Source of the DNA: Mycobacterium hubeiense
GTDB lineage: Bacteria > Actinomycetota > Actinomycetes > Mycobacteriales > Mycobacteriaceae
Reading direction: 5' to 3'
Assembly: GCF_002838065.1 (NCBI RefSeq)
Contig: NZ_PIZU01000003.1
Coordinates: 186,001 to 250,000 of the forward strand
Length of the DNA: 64,000 nucleotides
The notes beneath the pieces are model-generated. The model ran no database searches. It was given only the letters and a program-made list of their open reading frames with translations, and was not told the origin of the DNA. Shown here one piece after another: positions 59,293 through 64,000 of this stretch; the stretch's first letter is position 1, and the number at the start of each line of letters is the position of its first letter. Made by a program: the position numbers and the translations under genes.

Positions 59293-60311
59293 TGCGAGCA
59301 GCGGTATTACGCGAAGGGCGGATGGTGCTGCGCGATGACGTGCCCGAACCTGTGCCCGGCCCCGGCCAGGTGCTCGTCGGGGTGAAGGCATGCGGAATCT
59401 GCGGGTCGGACCTGCACTTCGCCAAGCACGGCAAGGACGTGCTGGAGCTCACCGGTCAGATCAGTGGCTATCCCGCCGGCGGGAGTATGGACATCGACCT
59501 GCACCGCGACATCTTCATGGGCCACGAGTTCAGCGCCGAGGTGCTCGAAGCAGGTCCGGACACCGACGCTCCCGCGCCGGGCACGCTGGTGACATCGCTT
59601 CCGGTGCTGATATCGGCCACCGGCATCGACCCGATCGTCTACTCCAACACCATGATCGGCGGCTACTCGGAGCGGATGCTGCTCTCGGCGCCGCTACTTA
59701 TGCCAATCCCCAACGGATTAGATCCACGCCACGCCGCGCTCACCGAACCCATGGCGGTGGGTCTGCACGCGGTCAACAAGTCCCACATCGAACGCGGCGA
59801 ACCGGCGTTGGTGATCGGATGCGGCCCGATCGGCATCGCCATCATCGCTGCGCTGAGGAGCAAGGGCGTCGAAAGCATTGCGGCCGCGGACTATTCGACC
59901 AAACGACGCGAGCTGGCCAACGCCATGGGAGCCACCGAGATCATCGACCCGCAGCAGGGCTCGCCATTCGACACCGTCTCACCCAAGGTGATCTTCGAAG
60001 CCGTCGGCGTGCCGGGCATCCTCGACGACGTGATGCGCCGCGCCCCGGTCGGCAGCCGGGCCGTCGTCGCCGGCGTCTGCATGCAGCCCGACACGATGCA
60101 CCCGTTCTTCGCCATCGCCAAGGAGATCAACATCCAGTTCGTACTCGCGTACGACCCCACGGAGTTCGCGGATTCCCTGCGGGCGATCGCCGAAGGTGAG
60201 ATCGACGTGGCCCCGATGATCACCGGCGAGGTCGGGCTCGACGGCGTCGGTGAGGCATTCGACGCGCTGGCCGACCCCGACCGGCACTGCAAGATCCTGG
60301 TGGAGCCCTGA
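59289..60311 (+). CDS. Zinc-containing alcohol dehydrogenase family protein
   Basis: A 340-residue MDR dehydrogenase. The catalytic zinc region is KACGICGSDLHFAKHG near residue 35 and FMGHEFSAEVLEAG near 78; unlike many relatives the four-cysteine structural-zinc lobe is absent. The NAD-binding motif is ALVIGCGPIGIAIIAALRSK near residue 175. Either GTG 59289 or ATG 59292 starts it, both overlapping the LLM gene stop. It is third in the ephA run, consistent with oxidation of an alcohol produced from an epoxide or monooxygenated substrate. Confidence 0.86.
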   Translation: MMRAAVLREGRMVLRDDVPEPVPGPGQVLVGVKACGICGSDLHFAKHGKDVLELTGQISGYPAGGSMDIDLHRDIFMGHEFSAEVLEAGPDTDAPAPGTLVTSLPVLISATGIDPIVYSNTMIGGYSERMLLSAPLLMPIPNGLDPRHAALTEPMAVGLHAVNKSHIERGEPALVIGCGPIGIAIIAALRSKGVESIAAADYSTKRRELANAMGATEIIDPQQGSPFDTVSPKVIFEAVGVPGILDDVMRRAPVGSRAVVAGVCMQPDTMHPFFAIAKEINIQFVLAYDPTEFADSLRAIAEGEIDVAPMITGEVGLDGVGEAFDALADPDRHCKILVEP

Positions 60312-60326
60312 AGTAGGGTGCCAGCC

Positions 60327-61064
60327 ATGCCGATCCCAGGGAAGATGCGTGTCCGATTCCTCGTCATCGCCGCGGGACTGGCCATCGCCGGACTGTCAGC
60401 GTGTGACTCATCCTCGGGTCCCGCCCTGACCTCCGACAGCGACACTCGGCAGGTCACCGTGGTCGGCGCCGGCAAAGTGTCGGGTACCCCGGACACGCTG
60501 ACCGCCAATGTCTCGATGGAATTCATCGCGCCCGACGTCACCGGGGCGATGAACCAGTCCAGCGAGCGGCAGCAGGCCGTCATCAACGCGCTGACGGGCG
60601 CCGGCGTGGATCGCGATGACATCAGCACCACCGAGGTCAGCCTGCAGCCGCAGTTCGCCGGCGGCGGCGACAACCCCCAGTCGATCGTGGGGTATCGGGC
60701 CAGCAACTCGATCGACGTCAAGATCCGCGATTTGAGCTCCGCATCGCAGAAGCTGGCGCTGATCGTCAGCACCGGCGGCGACGCCACCCGCATCAACTCG
60801 GTCAACTACACGATCGAGGACGATTCCCAGCTCGTGATCGACGCCCGCGCACGGGCCTTCGAAGACGCCAGGGCACGCGCCGAGCAGTATGCGGAGCTGT
60901 CCGGTCTGACGTTGGGCGACGTGATCTCGATATCGGAGGTCGCCGCCGGGACGACGCCGCCGACACCCACGCCGATGCCGCGAGCCGCGATGGAGGCGGT
61001 GCCGCTGGAGCCCGGCCAGCAGACCGTCGGCTTCAATGTGACGGTGGTCTGGGAGCTGACCTAG
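60327..61064 (+). CDS. SIMPL-domain (DUF541) lipoprotein
   Basis: A 245-residue exported protein. The signal peptide ends at the lipobox GLSAC near residue 26. The SIMPL/DUF541 domain has RQVTVVGAGKVSGTPDTLTA near residue 42, VDRDDISTTEVSLQPQFAGG near 95 and SVNYTIEDDSQLVIDARARA near 160. A Pro/Thr-rich insertion (TPPTPTPMPRA) precedes the last strand. Such proteins are periplasmic or surface, of unknown function, sometimes oxidative-stress-linked. It lies 15 bp after the dehydrogenase but looks functionally separate. Confidence 0.87.
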   Translation: MPIPGKMRVRFLVIAAGLAIAGLSACDSSSGPALTSDSDTRQVTVVGAGKVSGTPDTLTANVSMEFIAPDVTGAMNQSSERQQAVINALTGAGVDRDDISTTEVSLQPQFAGGGDNPQSIVGYRASNSIDVKIRDLSSASQKLALIVSTGGDATRINSVNYTIEDDSQLVIDARARAFEDARARAEQYAELSGLTLGDVISISEVAAGTTPPTPTPMPRAAMEAVPLEPGQQTVGFNVTVVWELT

Positions 61065-61073
61065 GCGTCCGAC

Positions 61074-63293
61074 TCAGCCCACCGGGGCGATGTCGACGGG
61101 GATGCCGTTGAGCACGGCGGTACCCGACAGCGGGTCCAGATGATTGCCGTCGTTGAGCTGATTCACGTTGCCGCCCGGCTGCCCCGCGGCGAAGCCCAGT
61201 CGCGTGCCGCCGCGGTCGTGGCCCCAGCCGTGTGGCAGCGACACCACCCCGCGCCGCATCCCGTCGCTCACCTCGACAGGCGCGAGTAGTTCACCGCCGG
61301 GGCCCTTGATGACCGCGGTGTCGGTGAGGCCGAGCTCGGCGGCGTCGTCGGGGTGGATCCGCAGCGTGCACCGGTTGGTCCCACCCGCGAGCGCGGGCAG
61401 GTTGTGCATCCAGCTGTTGTTGGAGCGCAGATGCCGTCGGCCGATGAGCATGAACCGGTCGTCGCGGCGCCCCAGGGATTCCCGCAGCCGCCCCACTTCC
61501 GAAACGAGTTGCGGCGGTGCGAGTTCGACGCGCCCGGATGGTGTTCGCAACACCTCCAGCAGACGAGGTTGCAACGGCCCGTAATCGATGCCGTGCGGCG
61601 CCGCCTTCAGCCGCGTCAGCGTCAGCCCGTCGGGGCGAGCGCCGAACCAGTCGCCGTACGGTCCGAGCCTCAGCATCATGTCGAGGCGCCGTTCGTAGCC
61701 GGGGCCGTCGATCAGCATCGCGGTCAACTCCTCGACGGCGCGACCGGCGACGGGCGACGTCGGATCTCCGGTCTCCTTCGCGAGCGTGGCCGCGATGACC
61801 TGGTCGTCGACGAGCTTCGGGTCGCCGTCGTAACCGACGCCGTACAGGATCAAGGCGATACGGGACAGGATCTCCGCCTCGTCGGGACGCCCGTCGAGCG
61901 GCAGCGCCGGCGGCGAATACCGCGCGTTGTTGCGCACCGCGAGATTGTTGAGCGCGACGTCGAAATGCGCGCTTCGCGATGGCGGCGGTGGCGGCAGGAT
62001 GACGTCGGCGTGCCGCGTCGTCTCGTTGAGATACGGGTCCACGCTGAGCATGAAGTCGAGCCCGTCGAGCGCACGGTCGAGCCGATCGCCGTCCGGGGCG
62101 GAGAGCACCGGGTTGCCGGCGATCGTGATCATCGCCTTGATCTGCCCGTCGCCGGGGGTGTCGATCTCCTCGGCGAGCGCCGCGGCGGGCAGTTCGGACA
62201 GCGCCTCGGGGTAGCCGGAGACGCGGCTATGCCACCGGCCAGTGGCGAATCCGCGGCCGGCCTTCGGCGGGCGCGGAGCGGGCGCGACGGGCGAGAGCGG
62301 GAACATCGCGCCGCCGGGCCGGTCGAGGTTGCCGGTGAGGGTGTTGACGACGTCGACCAGCCAGCTGCCGAGTGTGCCGAATTCCACTGTGGAGGTACCG
62401 ATTCGGCCGTAGACGGCCGCCGTGGGGGCATTAGCGATTTCGCGGGCCAAGCCACGAATGTCGTCGGCGGCCACACCGCAGTACGCGGCGACGTCCTCGG
62501 GGGCGAACCCGGCGGCCAGCTCGCGAACCTCGTCGACGCCATTGACGTGCTCGGCCACCGCCCCGAGATCGACGAGGCCCTCGTCGAAAAGCACGTGCAC
62601 GACGGCCATCAGCAGCGCGGCGTCGGTACCGGGGCGCGGGGCGATGTGACGGTCGGCCATTTCGGCGGTGCGGGTGCGGGCCGGGTCGATCACGGTGAGC
62701 CGCCCGCCGCGCTTGCGCAGCGCCCGCAGCTTGCCGGGGAAATCGGCAGCGGTGGCCAAGCTGCCGTTGGACACGACGGGATTGGCGCCGATGATGACGA
62801 GGTAGTCGGTGCGGTCGAGGTCGGGCACGGTGAATGCGACCGGGCTGCCGAACATGTAGCCCAGTGCGACGTGCTTGGGCATCTGGTCGAGGGTGCTGGC
62901 GCTGAACACCTGCCGGGTGCCAAGTGCCCGCACGACCACCGGCGTGTACAGCGCGCCGGCGACGGTGTGCGCGTTGGGGTTTCCGAGGTACACGCCCACC
63001 GATGCGCCGCCGTGCTGACTGATGACCCCGCCGAGACCCTCAGCGACGGCCGCGAAAGCCTCGTCCCACGTGGCTTCGGTCAGTTCACCGTTGCGCCGAA
63101 CCAGTGGGCGCGTCAACCGGTCGGGGTCATTGTCGAGTTCGGCGAAGCTCGCGCCCTTCGGGCAGATGAAGCCCTTGCTGAAGACGTCGTCTTTGTCACC
63201 GCGGGCACCGGTGACGCGGCCGTCGTCGATGGTGAGCGTCAGGCCGCAGGTGGCCTCGCACAGGGGGCAGATCCGCAGGGCTGTGGTGGTCAT
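61074..63293 (-). CDS. Molybdopterin-dependent oxidoreductase, formate-dehydrogenase/nitrate-reductase family
   Basis: A 739-residue molybdopterin-guanine-dinucleotide enzyme. The N-terminal 4Fe-4S motif is C-x2-C-x3-C (CPLCEATCGLTL) plus a fourth Cys in GFICPKGAS near residue 45. The cofactor domains include YLGNPNAHTVAGALYTPVVV, IIGANPVVSNGSLATAADFP and DPARTRTAEMADRHIAPRPG. The C-terminal dinucleotide-binding domain has FMLIGRRHLRSNNSWMHNLP and GNHLDPLSG. No signal peptide is present, so it is cytoplasmic. No electron-transfer subunit lies next to it. Its substrate is not evident; formate or another small compound is possible. Confidence 0.88.
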   Translation of the reverse strand: MTTTALRICPLCEATCGLTLTIDDGRVTGARGDKDDVFSKGFICPKGASFAELDNDPDRLTRPLVRRNGELTEATWDEAFAAVAEGLGGVISQHGGASVGVYLGNPNAHTVAGALYTPVVVRALGTRQVFSASTLDQMPKHVALGYMFGSPVAFTVPDLDRTDYLVIIGANPVVSNGSLATAADFPGKLRALRKRGGRLTVIDPARTRTAEMADRHIAPRPGTDAALLMAVVHVLFDEGLVDLGAVAEHVNGVDEVRELAAGFAPEDVAAYCGVAADDIRGLAREIANAPTAAVYGRIGTSTVEFGTLGSWLVDVVNTLTGNLDRPGGAMFPLSPVAPAPRPPKAGRGFATGRWHSRVSGYPEALSELPAAALAEEIDTPGDGQIKAMITIAGNPVLSAPDGDRLDRALDGLDFMLSVDPYLNETTRHADVILPPPPPSRSAHFDVALNNLAVRNNARYSPPALPLDGRPDEAEILSRIALILYGVGYDGDPKLVDDQVIAATLAKETGDPTSPVAGRAVEELTAMLIDGPGYERRLDMMLRLGPYGDWFGARPDGLTLTRLKAAPHGIDYGPLQPRLLEVLRTPSGRVELAPPQLVSEVGRLRESLGRRDDRFMLIGRRHLRSNNSWMHNLPALAGGTNRCTLRIHPDDAAELGLTDTAVIKGPGGELLAPVEVSDGMRRGVVSLPHGWGHDRGGTRLGFAAGQPGGNVNQLNDGNHLDPLSGTAVLNGIPVDIAPVG

Positions 63294-63329
63294 CAGTTCA
63301 TCTTGCGCCCAGCCTGCGCCGAAAAGGAA

Positions 63330-63920
63330 CTACTGCTGTTCGTAGACCTTCGGGTCGAGCGTGCCGATGTAGGGCAGGTCGCGGTAGCGCTCGGCGTAGT
63401 CCAGCCCGTAGCCGACGACGAACTCGTTGGGGATGTCGAAGCCGACGTAGGCGATGTCCACGTCGGCGCGCACCGCGTCGGGCTTGCGCAGCAGCGTGCA
63501 CACCCGCAGCGACCGCGGCCCGCGGGTGGCCAGGTTGCGCAGCAGCCACGACAGCGTCAGGCCCGAGTTGACGACGTCCTCAACGATCAGCACGTCGCGG
63601 TCGTTGATGTCGCGGTCGAGGTCCTTGAGGATGCGCACCACGCCCGACGACGACGTCGACGAGCCATACGAGCTGACCGCCATGAACTCAAGCTGGGTGG
63701 GTACCGGGATCGCCCGCGCCAGGTCGGTCACGAAGAAGACCGCGCCCTTGAGCACCGTGATGAGCAGCAGGTCCTGGGAATTCTCGGCGATGACGTCGCG
63801 GTAGTCCGCGCCGACCTGTGCGCCGAGCTCGGCGACCTTGGCTTGGATCTCATCCGACGAAAGCAGAACCGACTTGATGTCGCCCGGATACAGCTCGGTG
63901 GTGTGCGCAGCCACGTCCAC
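63330..63920 (-). CDS. hpt: Hypoxanthine-guanine phosphoribosyltransferase
   Basis: A 196-residue purine-salvage enzyme converting hypoxanthine or guanine plus PRPP to IMP or GMP. Motifs are [20 protein letters not shown] at the start, [20 protein letters not shown] near residue 50 and [20 protein letters not shown], the mobile loop. The PRPP signature [18 protein letters not shown] is near residue 110. The GTG at 63920 gives an N-terminus like M. tuberculosis Hpt; ATG codons at 63944 and 63950 are alternatives. tilS usually lies upstream; the remaining 80 bases show no clear gene. Confidence 0.94.
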   Translation of the reverse strand: MDVAAHTTELYPGDIKSVLLSSDEIQAKVAELGAQVGADYRDVIAENSQDLLLITVLKGAVFFVTDLARAIPVPTQLEFMAVSSYGSSTSSSGVVRILKDLDRDINDRDVLIVEDVVNSGLTLSWLLRNLATRGPRSLRVCTLLRKPDAVRADVDIAYVGFDIPNEFVVGYGLDYAERYRDLPYIGTLDPKVYEQQ

Positions 63921-64000
63921 AGCGTGCCATGCGATACCCCGCATAACCAACGCGGCCGCGGCAAAACAAACCCAACCGTTTAGATCGAGGATTGAGGCCA

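Noticed and set aside
61353..63983. An 876-codon plus-strand open frame
   Set aside because: It is the antisense of the molybdopterin oxidoreductase and hpt genes. Composition is Arg/Asp/Gly/Val-rich without motifs, a normal effect of high GC.

Overview
The window is a GC-rich actinobacterial chromosome segment. It almost certainly comes from a Mycobacterium/Mycolicibacterium species. Several blocks follow the mycobacterial gene order: fadE34-kstR; rlmB-cysS-ispF-carD; lpqE-radA-disA; canB/mutY; mhuD-lpqF; clpC1-lsr2-lysS; panC-panD-coaX; folE-folP-folB-folK; ftsH and hpt. Lsr2, KstR, MhuD, EphA and the CarD/ClpC1 sequences are mycobacterial in type. The mix of catabolic and metal-handling genes suggests a fast-growing environmental species. 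Gene identities come from reading the translations; no database search was run.

Layout. 1-4640: tail of a CO/xanthine-dehydrogenase-type molybdenum hydroxylase, then the KstR cholesterol regulator with its target fadE34 and a perfect KstR operator. 4644-9263: a trehalose-phosphatase/GH15 fusion, an APH-type kinase flanked by two 49-nt palindromes, and a LacI regulator. 9317-11880: a zinc-type ABC importer (ZnuACB) with a Zur-like box. 11936-15900: sulfurtransferase, BluB, PxpA and a permease pair whose second gene is frameshifted. 15894-18963: an iron-siderophore type cluster (FhuF-like, lipoprotein, ATPase remnant) that abuts a CobW remnant at a truncation junction. 18953-21655: a zinc-starvation locus around a near-perfect Zur box. 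It holds cysteine-free paralogues of ribosomal proteins S18, L33 and L31, an L28 paralogue, a CobW-like protein, a WhiB protein, and a small protein in the slot where S14 is expected. 21666-25982: MBL hydrolase, a LuxR gene broken by a stop codon, a flavin monooxygenase and an antitoxin remnant.

25983-63920 is mainly conserved housekeeping: rRNA methylation, cysteinyl-tRNA synthesis, isoprenoid synthesis (ispF but no ispD beside it), CarD, RadA/DisA, carbonic anhydrase, MutY, heme degradation, a cobalamin-riboswitch-controlled CbtBA cobalt transporter, ClpC1, Lsr2, LysS, pantothenate/CoA and folate operons, FtsH and Hpt. Two accessory stretches interrupt it: the GlxA-type regulator region at about 35.2-36.6 kb, and the ephA / LLM monooxygenase / alcohol dehydrogenase / SIMPL / molybdopterin oxidoreductase block at 57-63.3 kb.

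How the parts connect. Metal homeostasis is the dominant theme: zinc uptake and zinc-free ribosomal proteins under Zur-type sites, iron/heme acquisition, and cobalt/B12 supply (BluB, CbtAB). A second theme is damage. Two frameshifts, one in-frame stop, one double truncation, a missing ispD and a start-less antitoxin all lie in the first 29 kb. Either this lineage is losing accessory genes or the assembly contains local errors. Short palindromic and direct repeats recur between genes and sometimes enter coding ends. No tRNA, rRNA, CRISPR array, insertion sequence or prophage was recognised.
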